A DNA stretch of 64,000 nt from Collinsella sp. (GTDB lineage: Bacteria; Actinomycetota; Coriobacteriia; Coriobacteriales; Coriobacteriaceae): contig JAHAGQ010000005.1 in assembly GCA_018373675.1 (NCBI GenBank), positions 1 through 64,000 on the forward strand, in the 5' to 3' direction. Within the stretch, counting starts at the first letter, position 1; each line of letters opens with the position of its first letter. Below are positions 29,755-37,737 of this stretch, in pieces. Under the pieces are notes generated by a model that saw only the letters and a program-made list of their open reading frames with translations, made no database searches and had not been told where the DNA came from. The translations under genes and the position numbers were made by a program.

Positions 29755-30492
29755 ATGGATAACTATTTGGACTTGATACGCGCTCGCCGCGAGCAGATTC
29801 TCGAACGTTTTTATGCGGCGCTCGATCGCGCGGGCCGTCCCCACGATGCCGCGCGCCTGATTGCCGTCTCCAAGACTGTTGGCGTTGATGAGACCGTTGC
29901 CGCTATTCAGACGGGGTATCGCCATTTTGCCGAGAACCGCCCGCAGGAGCTCGTTCGCAAGCTTGCGGGCCTCGTAGAGCATCCGGAGCTACCCGAGGTG
30001 CGCTTCGATATGATCGGCAACCTGCAGACCAACAAGATCAATGCGGTTCTGGGCTCGGCCGAGCTGATTCATTCGGTAAGCTCGCTGCATTTGGCTCAGG
30101 CCATCTCGAGCCGTGCGGTCCGCAAGATTGAGGCGGGCGAGCTCTCCGGCCCCCAGCGCGTGCTGCTCGAGGTTAATGTGAGCGGCGAGGAGTCCAAGGG
30201 CGGCTTTTCGCCCGACGAGGTTCGCGCTGCCGCAAGTGAGCTTGCAGAGCTTGAGGGAATTTGTGTGCAGGGCCTTATGACTATGGCACCCCGGGGGAAT
30301 AAGGATGTGGCGCGCCGCACTTTTGCCGGACTTCGCGAGCTAAGGGATGAGCTTGAGGCGACGCACTCCGACCTGAGCCTGCCCGAACTTTCCTGCGGCA
30401 TGAGCGAGGACTTTGAGCCTGCCCTTGAGGAAGGCTCTACGCTCGTTCGCCTGGGCAGGGTAGTATTTAGCCCGGAGTTTGCAGTAAAATAA
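29755..30492 (+). CDS. yggS: YggS/PLPBP-type pyridoxal-phosphate-binding protein
   Basis: A 245-residue single-domain PLP protein involved in vitamin B6 and amino-acid homeostasis, without an established catalytic reaction. Landmarks are LIAVSKTVGVDE (PLP Lys), FAENRPQELVRKL, FDMIGNLQTNKI and SCGMSEDFEPALEEGSTLVRLG at the phosphate-binding end. The ATG at 29755 has GGAGG at 29741-29745. It resumes the block normally following ftsZ-pgeF. Confidence 0.93.
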   Translation: MDNYLDLIRARREQILERFYAALDRAGRPHDAARLIAVSKTVGVDETVAAIQTGYRHFAENRPQELVRKLAGLVEHPELPEVRFDMIGNLQTNKINAVLGSAELIHSVSSLHLAQAISSRAVRKIEAGELSGPQRVLLEVNVSGEESKGGFSPDEVRAAASELAELEGICVQGLMTMAPRGNKDVARRTFAGLRELRDELEATHSDLSLPELSCGMSEDFEPALEEGSTLVRLGRVVFSPEFAVK

Positions 30493-30552
30493 GGCTCTGA
30501 AGTGCGCACTGATTATCAGAGCGCCTGCACTAAACCGCGAGAGGACACAACC

Positions 30553-31278
30553 ATGGGCTTCCTTGACGAGATTAAAAATAAGATGCACCTGGGCGGCCAG
30601 CAGGGTTACGACCAGGGTTATGGTCAGGACGACGACTACGGCTACGATGATGGCTATGACGACGGCTACCAGAACAACGGTTACAGCGGTGCCTCGGGCG
30701 AGGGCTTCTACACCCAGGATGAGCCGAGCAACGGCCTGTTGGGTCAGACGCGCCGCGGCGAGGCCGAGTCGGTGGCCGTGTACACGCGCTCCGGTCAGCT
30801 GGTCGGCGACGATTCTCGCCATGCTACGACCTACAACCCGCCATCGCGCTCGCAGGAGACGGTTGCGGGCGGTTATCGTCCCGGTGCCTACGACACGCCG
30901 TCGAGCTACGCCGAGAGCACGCGTGCCCGCGCTGCTGCCCCCGCGCCTGCTCCCTCACCGAGCGATGCCTCGGCGTATGCGAGCAACATCATCAACGCTA
31001 CGCCGCAGCTGCCGGCTTATGTCCTGCGCCCCGAGAGCTATGACGACGTGGAGACCGTCGTGCGCCGCGTGCGCACCAAGCAGCCTGTCGCGCTGATTTT
31101 TGTGGGCGTTCGTACTGAGGTCGCCAAGCGCGTCCTGGACTTCTCTTACGGCTTTGCCTGCGGCTTGGGTGCCACCGTCAAAGAGGTGGGCGATCGCGTG
31201 TTTATGGTGCTGCCCGCCGGTTGCGAGGTCAAGGATTCGGACCTCAAAAAGCTCCGTGCCGACGGCTACCTTAAGTAA
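30553..31278 (+). CDS. sepF: cell division protein SepF
   Basis: Membrane-tethering partner of FtsZ that replaces FtsA in Actinobacteria. It is 241 residues. An amphipathic N-terminal helix (MGFLDEIKNKM) is followed by a low-complexity Gly/Tyr/Asp/Gln stretch (about residues 17-55) and a Ser/Ala/Pro-rich linker. The SepF core occupies about residues 155-241, with VLRPESYDDVETVVRRVR and LDFSYGFACGLGATV. The start at 30553 fits the conserved MGF opening; an in-frame GTG at 30502 is too far upstream. Confidence 0.93.
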   Translation: MGFLDEIKNKMHLGGQQGYDQGYGQDDDYGYDDGYDDGYQNNGYSGASGEGFYTQDEPSNGLLGQTRRGEAESVAVYTRSGQLVGDDSRHATTYNPPSRSQETVAGGYRPGAYDTPSSYAESTRARAAAPAPAPSPSDASAYASNIINATPQLPAYVLRPESYDDVETVVRRVRTKQPVALIFVGVRTEVAKRVLDFSYGFACGLGATVKEVGDRVFMVLPAGCEVKDSDLKKLRADGYLK

Positions 31279-31299
31279 AGACAAGACGAGGAGATTCTC

Positions 31300-31581
31300 A
31301 TCAACATCTACACCATTGTCCAGTTGGTCAATACGCTGTTCAACTTCTACTCCACGCTCATCGTGGTCTACTGCCTTATGACGTGGATCCCTATGAAACA
31401 GGGCGGATTGCTACAGGATATCGCCGCCGTCCTCGATAGCGTGTGCGGCCCGTGGCTCAATTTGTTCCGCCGGTTTATTCCGCCCATGGGCGGCGTCGAT
31501 TTTTCACCGGTCGTTGCGATTATTGCGTTGCAGTTGGTGCAGAAGCTGGTTCTGCAACTTCTTATAGGTATACTCATATAA
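31300..31581 (+). CDS. yggT: YggT family membrane protein, possibly with an ATC start codon
   Basis: A small YggT-family protein with two membrane helices (FYSTLIVVYCLMTWI and VVAIIALQLVQKLVLQLLIGIL), usually found between sepF and divIVA. The conserved N-terminus (INIYTIVQLVNTLFNFY) begins at an ATC codon at 31300, six bases after GAGGAG. No ATG, GTG or TTG is available there. The first canonical start is TTG 31324, which would remove eight residues and has no ribosome site. An ATC (or ATT 31294) start is therefore proposed; the length would be 93 residues. Function is unknown. Confidence 0.75.
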   Translation: MNIYTIVQLVNTLFNFYSTLIVVYCLMTWIPMKQGGLLQDIAAVLDSVCGPWLNLFRRFIPPMGGVDFSPVVAIIALQLVQKLVLQLLIGILI

Positions 31582-31643
31582 AACTGGCTTAGTAACTCAC
31601 GTCGGGCGCACGGCGCCAAGGCGAAGATAAAGGAGAACTTGTT

Positions 31644-32318
31644 ATGGCTATTACCCCTGCTGACATTCAGGCTCAGACCTTCTCTGAGGCCAAGCGCGGC
31701 TACGATCCCGCCGAGGTCGACGTCTTCCTGGAGACCCTGTCCTCCGAGGTCGACGCCATGCTCGCCAAGATCGTCGATCTTAAGGGTCGTCTGACTGCCA
31801 CCGAGCAGCAGCTCGCCGATACGCAGGCCCAGCTCGTTCAGGCTCAGGATGCTGCCGCTCAGGCCGTCCCTGCCGCGCCCGTCGCCGCTCCTGCACCCGA
31901 CTTCTCCGCTCAGGAGCGCCAGATTTCCGCTGCCCTGATTGCTGCCCAGCAGACCGCCGAGGGCATCGTCAACGATGCCAACGAGAACGCCGACCGTATC
32001 CGCAACGAGGCCGACGCCAAGGCCCGCGAGGTTATCCGCCAGGCTCTGACCGAAAAGCAGGCTGAGCTCGAGGAGATCGATCGTCTCAAGGCTTCTCGTG
32101 AGGAGTTCAAGGCCGAGTATCTCAAGCTCATCCAGCACTTCATGGACGATGCCCAGAACTCCTTCCCGGCCGACCTCATGGCCTCCACGCCGGTCGGTTC
32201 TGCCGCTTCTCCTGCGGTGACTGTTCCCGCCGAGCCGCTGCCCGTCGCTGACCCGGTTGTCCCCGTGGCCGATCCCTTCGCCCCGATCGACAACTTCTCT
32301 GCCGACGACCTGGACTAA
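31644..32318 (+). CDS. divIVA: DivIVA/Wag31-like polar organiser
   Basis: A 224-residue coiled-coil protein that marks curved membrane at poles and septa and directs wall growth in Actinobacteria. The DivIVA N-terminal domain is clear (ITPADIQAQTFSEAKRGYDPAEVDVFLE). Coiled coils follow at about residues 30-75 and 95-175, separated by an Ala/Pro linker, with an Ala/Pro/Val-rich tail. AAAGGAG precedes the ATG. It ends the division block and is followed by a strong terminator. Confidence 0.92.
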   Translation: MAITPADIQAQTFSEAKRGYDPAEVDVFLETLSSEVDAMLAKIVDLKGRLTATEQQLADTQAQLVQAQDAAAQAVPAAPVAAPAPDFSAQERQISAALIAAQQTAEGIVNDANENADRIRNEADAKAREVIRQALTEKQAELEEIDRLKASREEFKAEYLKLIQHFMDDAQNSFPADLMASTPVGSAASPAVTVPAEPLPVADPVVPVADPFAPIDNFSADDLD

Positions 32319-32344
32319 CATTCGGCCTACAATTTAGTGCCTAG

Positions 32345-32375
32345 AAAGGACCCGCAGCTTGCGGGTCCTTTTTTA
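32345..32375 (+). terminator. terminator after divIVA
   Basis: AAAGGACCCGCA (32345-32356) pairs perfectly with TGCGGGTCCTTT (32360-32371), extended by a T-run. Confidence 0.92.
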
Positions 32376-32399
32376 TGACTGTACCGTGGCGCGCAACAT

Positions 32400-32437
32400 A
32401 AAAAACCGAGCCCTGCACATAGTGGCGCAGAACTCGG
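32400..32437 (-). terminator. terminator of the nitroreductase gene
   Basis: CCGAG (32406-32410) pairs with CTCGG (32433-32437) with further internal pairing of TGC/GCA. The A-run at 32400-32405 is a T-tail on the minus strand. Confidence 0.7.
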
Positions 32438-32484
32438 CGAACCGGTGAGCGGTCAAGGATAGGTTTTAGGGCATGTCCCAAAAT

Positions 32485-33015
32485 CTACTTGAGGAGGAAG
32501 TCGGAGAGGGGAATGGTACGGGCCTCGCGATGCTCGGAATCGGCGATGTGGTCGGCAGGATATCCGCAGACGAGCATGTGATAGGGATAGACGCCCTCGG
32601 GCAGGTTGAACTGCTCCTGTGCCACCTCGGGCTTAAAATGGCATACCCAACACGTTCCCAGGCCCTGCTCGGTGGCCTCCATCATCATCTGATCGCACAC
32701 TATGGACGTATCGATTTCACTGGAATTCATCTGGTCATACGGGCGCACCCAAGCGTCTTCGGTAACGCTACAAATAAGGAAGATGAGCGGAGCGCCAAAG
32801 ATAGATCCATCACGAGCAAACCGAGGCTGACAAGCAGCAGCCTTCTCCAGAAGCTCAGGCGTATCCAGCACCATCACACGAGAAGGATGATTATTACAAG
32901 CAGAAGGAGCAATCCGCCCAGCCTCAACAATGGCATCCACCACAGCTTGCTCAACAGAACGATCCTCAAACTCACGACAAGAATATCGACCCCGAGCCAG
33001 ATCCATATACGACAT
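32485..33015 (-). CDS. nitroreductase-family FMN oxidoreductase
   Basis: A 176-residue flavoprotein of the nitroreductase superfamily. The N-terminal RYSCREFEDRSV contains the usual FMN-phosphate Arg/Ser pair, and a long segment with MMMEATEQGLGTCWV matches the second FMN-binding region. The physiological substrate is unknown. The start at 33015 has GGAGGG five bases upstream. It is transcribed alone. Codon use in the first third is more A/T-rich than its neighbours. Confidence 0.85.
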   Translation of the reverse strand: MSYMDLARGRYSCREFEDRSVEQAVVDAIVEAGRIAPSACNNHPSRVMVLDTPELLEKAAACQPRFARDGSIFGAPLIFLICSVTEDAWVRPYDQMNSSEIDTSIVCDQMMMEATEQGLGTCWVCHFKPEVAQEQFNLPEGVYPYHMLVCGYPADHIADSEHREARTIPLSDFLLK

Positions 33016-33199
33016 ACAAGCCCTCCAACAATTTAAAATCAAACAAACCCAAAGTAACCCAAACAGTATCCAAAGCAGCAATCAGCCAATCGCTCATCGA
33101 ATACCAAAGTAAAACCCCGAGCAATCAAGGGTCATCACAGCAAAGGCCCCACCACGCTCAACCCCTCAGCCAAAGTTCCCAATGGTGGTACGTAAGGGA
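33016..33199. other. A/C-rich intergenic sequence
   Basis: Low-GC (for this genome) upstream region of the nitroreductase gene, with A-rich stretches on the + strand. It presumably holds that gene's promoter; no clear -35/-10 pair could be fixed. Confidence 0.4.
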
Positions 33200-33276
33200 G
33201 CGGGCCCGACCACTAATACCTTTTGAACGACTCTGCTTGCAGCCGGAGTGAAAAAGGTATTAGTGGTCGGGCCCGC
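33200..33276. repeat. 25-bp perfect inverted repeat
   Basis: The arms at 33200-33224 and 33252-33276 are exact reverse complements, with a 27-base loop. The inner ends read ATACCTTTT and AAAAGGTAT. It lies 25 bases after the stop of the DUF47 gene on the minus strand and could terminate the pit operon, but the arms are longer than a terminator needs. Confidence 0.9.
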
Positions 33277-33300
33277 GACCGGTGGGACACGTACCCCCAA

Positions 33301-33924
33301 TTAACTGTTCTTCATGACAATCGAATCCACGACATCGGCCACATTCTCACAGCAGTCAGCACAGTACTCCAGGAAGGCGTAGACGTCACGCCAGGCGATG
33401 ACCTCGAGCGGATCCTTGCCGTTGACGTGCAGGTTGCGCATAGCGTTGATGTAGAGCTCGTCGGCCTCGGACTCGATCGTGTTGATCTGGATGACGAGTT
33501 CGCGCAGGGTCTTGGACTTGCGGTAGTTGGGCAGCTCGACCATCAGGTCCTTCATGGCGCGACAGGCGTCGGTCACCTTGTGGGCGATCACGATGGCATC
33601 GGGATGGATGCTCTGGATGTTGGTGAAGTAGACGCGCTGCACGACGCCCTCGATACGGTCGAGCACGGTGTCGAGCGAGCAGCTCATCAGGTCCAGGTCC
33701 TCGCGCTCAAGCGGGGTGATAAAGGCCGTGAGCAGGGCGTCTTCAAGCTCATGGTGCTTCTTGTCGGCCGCGTGCTCAATCGCGTGCATCTTGTCGAGCA
33801 TATCGTGAATCTTCGCGGGATCGAAGTTCTCAAAAATCTTGGTGAGCAGCTCGGCAGCCTGTACGGCAAGATCGGCGCAAGCGACGTAGTTGTCAAAGTA
33901 GAACGAATCGGGTTTCTTTGCCAT
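33301..33924 (-). CDS. DUF47/PhoU-like Pit accessory protein
   Basis: A 207-residue helical protein of the DUF47 (TIGR00153) family, distant kin of PhoU, usually encoded beside Pit phosphate transporters and thought to modulate them. It opens MAKKPDSFYFDNYVACADLAVQAAELL and contains ALLTAFITPLEREDL, typical of the family. AAAGGA lies upstream of the start. The pit gene is 67 bases upstream in the same direction, so the two form an operon. Confidence 0.9.
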   Translation of the reverse strand: MAKKPDSFYFDNYVACADLAVQAAELLTKIFENFDPAKIHDMLDKMHAIEHAADKKHHELEDALLTAFITPLEREDLDLMSCSLDTVLDRIEGVVQRVYFTNIQSIHPDAIVIAHKVTDACRAMKDLMVELPNYRKSKTLRELVIQINTIESEADELYINAMRNLHVNGKDPLEVIAWRDVYAFLEYCADCCENVADVVDSIVMKNS

Positions 33925-33991
33925 GGGTGGGTCCTTTCGAGGCGAAGACGGGTGGGCGAAGTATTGCGGTCCAGATGGACGCTCGGTTTGA

Positions 33992-35041
33992 CTAGATGAA
34001 CATCATGAACAGCTTGGCCATGACAAAGCTGATGAGTCCGCAGGCAGGGAAGGTGAAGAACCAGGTGAACATCATGTCCTTGACCACGCCGAAGTTGATG
34101 GCCGAAAGGCGCTTGACGGCGCCGACGCCCATGATGGCGCAGGTCTTGATGTGGGTGGAGGACACAGGGATACCGGTAAGGGTGGCAAGCAGCAGGTTTG
34201 CGGCGCCTGCGAGGTCGGCGGAGAAGCCCTGATACTTCTCCAGCTTGACCATGCTCTGGCCGACGGACTTGATGATGCGCTCGCCGCCCACGCTGGTGCC
34301 GACACCCATGGTGGCCGAGCACAGCAGCATGATCCAGATGGGGATGCCGGCATCGCCGACGCTCGTCTGGCCGTTGGCGAAGGCGACACCTAAAAAGAGC
34401 ACGCCGATGAACTTCTGTCCATCCTGCGCGCCGTGCATAAAGCTCATGGCCGCAGCGCTCGCGATTTGAGCGTATTTAAAGAAGACGTTGGCACGTCGCC
34501 TGTTGGCGGCGGCAAACAGAATCGAGACGAGTTTGCACAGGATCCAGCCCATGACAAAGCCCAGACCGATGGAGAGCGCCAGGCCGTAGATGACCTTCAT
34601 CCACTCGTGGACGTTGACGCTGTTCGCGCCGCCGAGGGCGATAGCGGCACCGGTCAGGCCGGCGATAAGGCTGTGGCTTTGCGAGGTGGGGATACCAAAA
34701 CGCGATGCCGTGGCACCGTAGACGACGATGGAGAACAGAGCAGCGCAGAGGCACGCAAGCGCCATGGTGCTGTTTCCGCCAAAGTCGACGATATGTGAGA
34801 TGGTGTTGGCGACGCTCGCGTTAAAGTGCGTCATGATGAGCACGCCCAAGAAGTTGAATGCGGCGCTCATGAGAATGGCGGCGCGGGCGGGCATGCAACG
34901 CGTGGTGACGCAGGTCGCGATGGCGTTGGGCGCGTCGGTCCATCCGTTGACGAAGATGGCGCCGAGCGCGAGAATCACGGTGACGGCAAGGACTGGGTTC
35001 GACACAATTTGGCCGAGGAAGGTTGAGAACGTTACGTCCAT
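33992..35041 (-). CDS. pit: low-affinity inorganic phosphate transporter (PiT family)
   Basis: A 349-residue membrane transporter with about ten helices and two inverted PiT signature repeats: FVNGWTDAPNAIATCVTTR near the N-terminus and TSVGGERIIKSVGQSMVKL in the C-terminal half. It also carries ATASRFGIPTSQSHSLIAGLTG and PVSSTHIKTCAIMGVG. It probably imports metal-phosphate with protons or sodium. It complements the Pst system encoded 5 kb upstream. An inverted repeat TGATA/TATCA lies at 35083-35097 in its promoter region. Confidence 0.94.
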   Translation of the reverse strand: MDVTFSTFLGQIVSNPVLAVTVILALGAIFVNGWTDAPNAIATCVTTRCMPARAAILMSAAFNFLGVLIMTHFNASVANTISHIVDFGGNSTMALACLCAALFSIVVYGATASRFGIPTSQSHSLIAGLTGAAIALGGANSVNVHEWMKVIYGLALSIGLGFVMGWILCKLVSILFAAANRRRANVFFKYAQIASAAAMSFMHGAQDGQKFIGVLFLGVAFANGQTSVGDAGIPIWIMLLCSATMGVGTSVGGERIIKSVGQSMVKLEKYQGFSADLAGAANLLLATLTGIPVSSTHIKTCAIMGVGAVKRLSAINFGVVKDMMFTWFFTFPACGLISFVMAKLFMMFI

Positions 35042-35254
35042 ATATGGGCTTTCTCGAAGTTTGCAGACACGTTACAAAAACATGATAAATCGTATCACCT
35101 CCTGCTGGTTTCTTTACCGAGTTCTGATGGGAGAAGTGAATTTTTTGGCACTAAAATTGAATATAAGCCCTGTTGACCGCGGGTATTCTTTTTGCTAACA
35201 CGCCATGAGGACACGTGTGCGCGCCCCAACACCCCAAAACCACAGTCTGTTCGC

Positions 35255-35284
35255 TTTACAACATGCAAACACGCGTTCGATAAT
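35255..35284 (+). promoter_or_regulatory. promoter directly abutting a start codon
   Basis: TTTACA (35255-35260), an 18-base spacer and GATAAT (35279-35284). The expected transcription start falls at about 35291, next to the ATG at 35292, which would give a leaderless transcript. Confidence 0.55.
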
Positions 35285-35291
35285 AGGGGGC

Positions 35292-35630
35292 ATGGAATAT
35301 CGACAGACAGACGGCAAAACTCGGCGCGTGCACAAGCAGTATGTGGACGTCGTGGCTCGCATCCTCGCGGGCGGACAGGTCGTGCCGGTCACCGTCTGCT
35401 GGGTCGACGGCCGTTGTTTTACGATCGACGAAATTATCTCGACCACTGGGTTTGGCCTGATGGTCCACGGCATCCGTACGGCAACATATAAGGTGCGTTT
35501 TGGTGGGCACGCGACCGAGTTGTATCTGGAGGACCAGACGCGCGAGCGGGCGGACGGCTCGCAGGCGCACGTGATGCGTTGGTGGGTCTGGGCCTTTGAT
35601 CGTACGCTTGAGGGCGAGCGCCGTAGGTAA
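35292..35630 (+). CDS. hypothetical protein, 112 residues
   Basis: A small soluble protein with no signal or membrane segment. It has two conserved-looking blocks: VVPVTVCWVDGRCFTIDEI and FGGHATELYLEDQTRER, rich in beta-strand-forming residues, suggesting a small beta-barrel-like domain. I do not recognise a family with certainty; it may be a DUF seen in Coriobacteriia and Clostridia. The start at 35292 is chosen because the promoter ends right before it; GGGGG also precedes it. An in-frame ATG at 35205 would add 29 residues of low-complexity sequence. Confidence 0.65.
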   Translation: MEYRQTDGKTRRVHKQYVDVVARILAGGQVVPVTVCWVDGRCFTIDEIISTTGFGLMVHGIRTATYKVRFGGHATELYLEDQTRERADGSQAHVMRWWVWAFDRTLEGERRR

Positions 35631-35708
35631 GGACGTGCGGCATTCGGGTACAATGGCAGGAATCTTGTCACCTACGGCGCTGTCGTGCGCTTTTTGAAAG
35701 GACGAAGT

Positions 35709-36404
35709 ATGAACGATATCCAGGGCTATCAGAACGGCCCCATCGAGACCGGCGCAAGTCGCGCCAAGGAGATGTCGCCGCGCGCGTACAATCTCGCCAT
35801 GTCTGCTCTCATTTTCTTGGGCTTTTGCGCCATGGGCGCCGGTGCTTACTTTACGAGCACCATGGCGTTTGCCCGCATGATGATGAGCGGCGCCGCCCTG
35901 CCACTGGTCTTTGGCTCGTTTATCCTGACTATTGTCGGCATCGTCATGATGTCTGCTGCTGCCAGCAAACAGTCCGTGGGCCTGTCGCTCGCGGGTTACG
36001 TGATCTTTGCGAGCACCTTTGGCCTGACCGCGTCGTTTGGCCTTGCCAACTATGACCTGCCCACCATCAACACCGCTTTTATCGCCACCGCTGCAATCAC
36101 CTTTGTCTTTGGCGCCTTGGGCGTGACGTTCCCCAAGTTTTTCCAACGCGTATATGGCATCGGCTTTGGCATCCTGCTTGCCACGATTCTGGTCGAGATC
36201 GTGCTGATGTTCATGGGCGTTTCGCAGTCCATCACCGACCTGATCGTGATCGTGGTGTTCGCCGGGTTTATTGGCTACGACACCTATGTTGCCACGACGG
36301 TGCCGCCCACGCTGCCCAACGCCGTGCTCATGGCGTCCAACCTGTTCGTGGACATTATCAACGTGTTCCTGCGCATCCTGAACATTCTCGGTCGTCGCGA
36401 CTAG
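35709..36404 (+). CDS. Bax inhibitor-1/YccA family membrane protein
   Basis: A 231-residue protein with seven hydrophobic helices, typical of the BI-1 (UPF0005) family of pH-sensitive calcium-leak channels and protease modulators. The N-terminal 30 residues are polar; the C-terminal region has the family block FIGYDTYVA and ends in DIINVFLRILNILGRRD. GAAAGGA precedes the ATG. It appears monocistronic, with a terminator at 36451. Confidence 0.88.
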   Translation: MNDIQGYQNGPIETGASRAKEMSPRAYNLAMSALIFLGFCAMGAGAYFTSTMAFARMMMSGAALPLVFGSFILTIVGIVMMSAAASKQSVGLSLAGYVIFASTFGLTASFGLANYDLPTINTAFIATAAITFVFGALGVTFPKFFQRVYGIGFGILLATILVEIVLMFMGVSQSITDLIVIVVFAGFIGYDTYVATTVPPTLPNAVLMASNLFVDIINVFLRILNILGRRD

Positions 36405-36450
36405 TGGCGAATTGCGGCGGTGCTTGCCGTGCGTGCAAATCGATGCGAAA

Positions 36451-36476
36451 GGCGGTCCTTCGGGGCCGTCTTTTTT
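36451..36476 (+). terminator. terminator with TTCG tetraloop
   Basis: GGCGGTCC (36451-36458) pairs with GGGCCGTC (36463-36470), loop TTCG, followed by six T. Confidence 0.88.
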
Positions 36477-36541
36477 GTACGCGGCGGGGTATCATGGATG
36501 GGAAAAGCCGATAGCGGCAGCGACAGGAAAGGTGGCCACGT

Positions 36542-37660
36542 ATGGCAGATGTCGACAACAGGAACCGTAACCGCAGGTCTAACCGAGCGGGTCAGCCCAA
36601 TCCCAAGCGCGAGGCGCGTGCCAAGGCCGCCGAGCGCCATGTGGCGGCTGTGTCCGAGGCCTGCGCCAAGGACATCGAGCGTTCGCTTGCCGGCGTGCGC
36701 GAATTCGACGGTATGCCTGCCGGCTTTGTCGCGGCGATGAAGGCCAAGGCCCAGAAGGAGGCGGCTGCTGAGGAGCAGGCCGCCGAGGCTGTGGAGGCTG
36801 ACGCTGCCGAGGTGGAGACCGCGGTCGAGCCCGAGGTGGCGCTCGAGTCCGCCGAGTCGGCCGACGAGGCTGAGTCCGAGCCCGCCGAGGAGCCTGCTCC
36901 GGCCCTGCCCGAGGTCACTGTGCTTGATGCTTCCGCCACGCAGGCAATCCTCGATAACGGCCGCGGCTATGCGCAGTTCTGCGATATGGCCGTGTTTGCC
37001 TTTGCCTCGTTTACCAATCCGGGCGGCGGCTATATCCAGGGCTACCTGGGCCAGGAGGCGACGCTCTGCGCAGATTCGTACCTGTACAACGTACTCGACA
37101 AGCAGCGTAAGTGGTACGGTGAGAACCGTCGCCGCAACATCAACTGCGAGCTGTACCGCAACCGTGCGCTGGTGGTGCCCGCGGTGCGCTTCGACCGCAA
37201 CCATGTGCACGCCTATGCCGACGTAATCGTGGCCGCCGCGCCCAACGCCAAGCGTGCTCGCCAGGAGTATCGCGTGAGCGACGATGCCTTGCTTGACGCT
37301 CTGCGCGATCGCATCCGCTTTGTGCTTGCCATCTGCGACGAGCTGGGTCGCGAGAAGCTCGTACTGGGTGCTTGGGGCTGCGACAACAACGGCTTTGACG
37401 CCGAGGCCGTGGCAGAGCTCTTCCGCGAGGAGCTCGCATCGGGCGACTTTAAGGTCAAGCAGGTGTTCTTTGCCGTGCCTTCTACGCGCTGGGATGAGGA
37501 CTTCGCCAAGTTCGAGCACGTGCTGGCAAGCTTCCCCGAGCGTAACGAGGAGTCCTATGCCCAGGTTGCCGCACGCGCTGCGGCTGCTCGCGCCGCCGAG
37601 CAGGCCCAGGCTGCCGCCGAGGACGATGAGGACGATGACGATTGGCGCAAGTACCTGTAA
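36542..37660 (+). CDS. PARG-like (TIGR02452/DUF2263) macrodomain protein with altered catalytic motif
   Basis: A 372-residue protein. Residues 1-65 are basic, then an Ala/Glu-rich acidic linker runs to about residue 130. The C-terminal 220 residues match the microbial poly(ADP-ribose) glycohydrolase-like domain: FTNPGGGYIQGYLGQEATLC (GGG at 161-163), SYLYNVL, ALVVPAVRF and LGAWGCDNNGFDAEAVA. In canonical members the glycine triplet is followed by QEE, whose second Glu is catalytic; here it is Gln171-Glu172-Ala173. Either the enzyme is inactive and only binds ADP-ribose, or it uses another residue. The acidic C-terminus is EDDEDDDDW. No partner ADP-ribosyltransferase gene is nearby. Confidence 0.82.
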   Translation: MADVDNRNRNRRSNRAGQPNPKREARAKAAERHVAAVSEACAKDIERSLAGVREFDGMPAGFVAAMKAKAQKEAAAEEQAAEAVEADAAEVETAVEPEVALESAESADEAESEPAEEPAPALPEVTVLDASATQAILDNGRGYAQFCDMAVFAFASFTNPGGGYIQGYLGQEATLCADSYLYNVLDKQRKWYGENRRRNINCELYRNRALVVPAVRFDRNHVHAYADVIVAAAPNAKRARQEYRVSDDALLDALRDRIRFVLAICDELGREKLVLGAWGCDNNGFDAEAVAELFREELASGDFKVKQVFFAVPSTRWDEDFAKFEHVLASFPERNEESYAQVAARAAAARAAEQAQAAAEDDEDDDDWRKYL

Positions 37661-37686
37661 TCGGTACGTGCCGACAGATAGGTCGA

Positions 37687-37718
37687 GCCGGCGGGAGGGC
37701 TACTCCCGTCGGCTTTTT
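37687..37718 (+). terminator. terminator after the PARG-like gene
   Basis: GCCGGCGGGAG (37687-37697) pairs with CTCCCGTCGGC (37703-37713, one G-T pair), followed by TTTTT. Confidence 0.9.
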
Positions 37719-37737
37719 ACTAAAGGAGGGGCTTACG

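Noticed and set aside
32485..33015. Horizontal transfer of the nitroreductase gene, because of its A-richer 5' part
   Set aside because: The shift is mild and limited to the 5' third and the upstream spacer; no mobile-element marks were seen.
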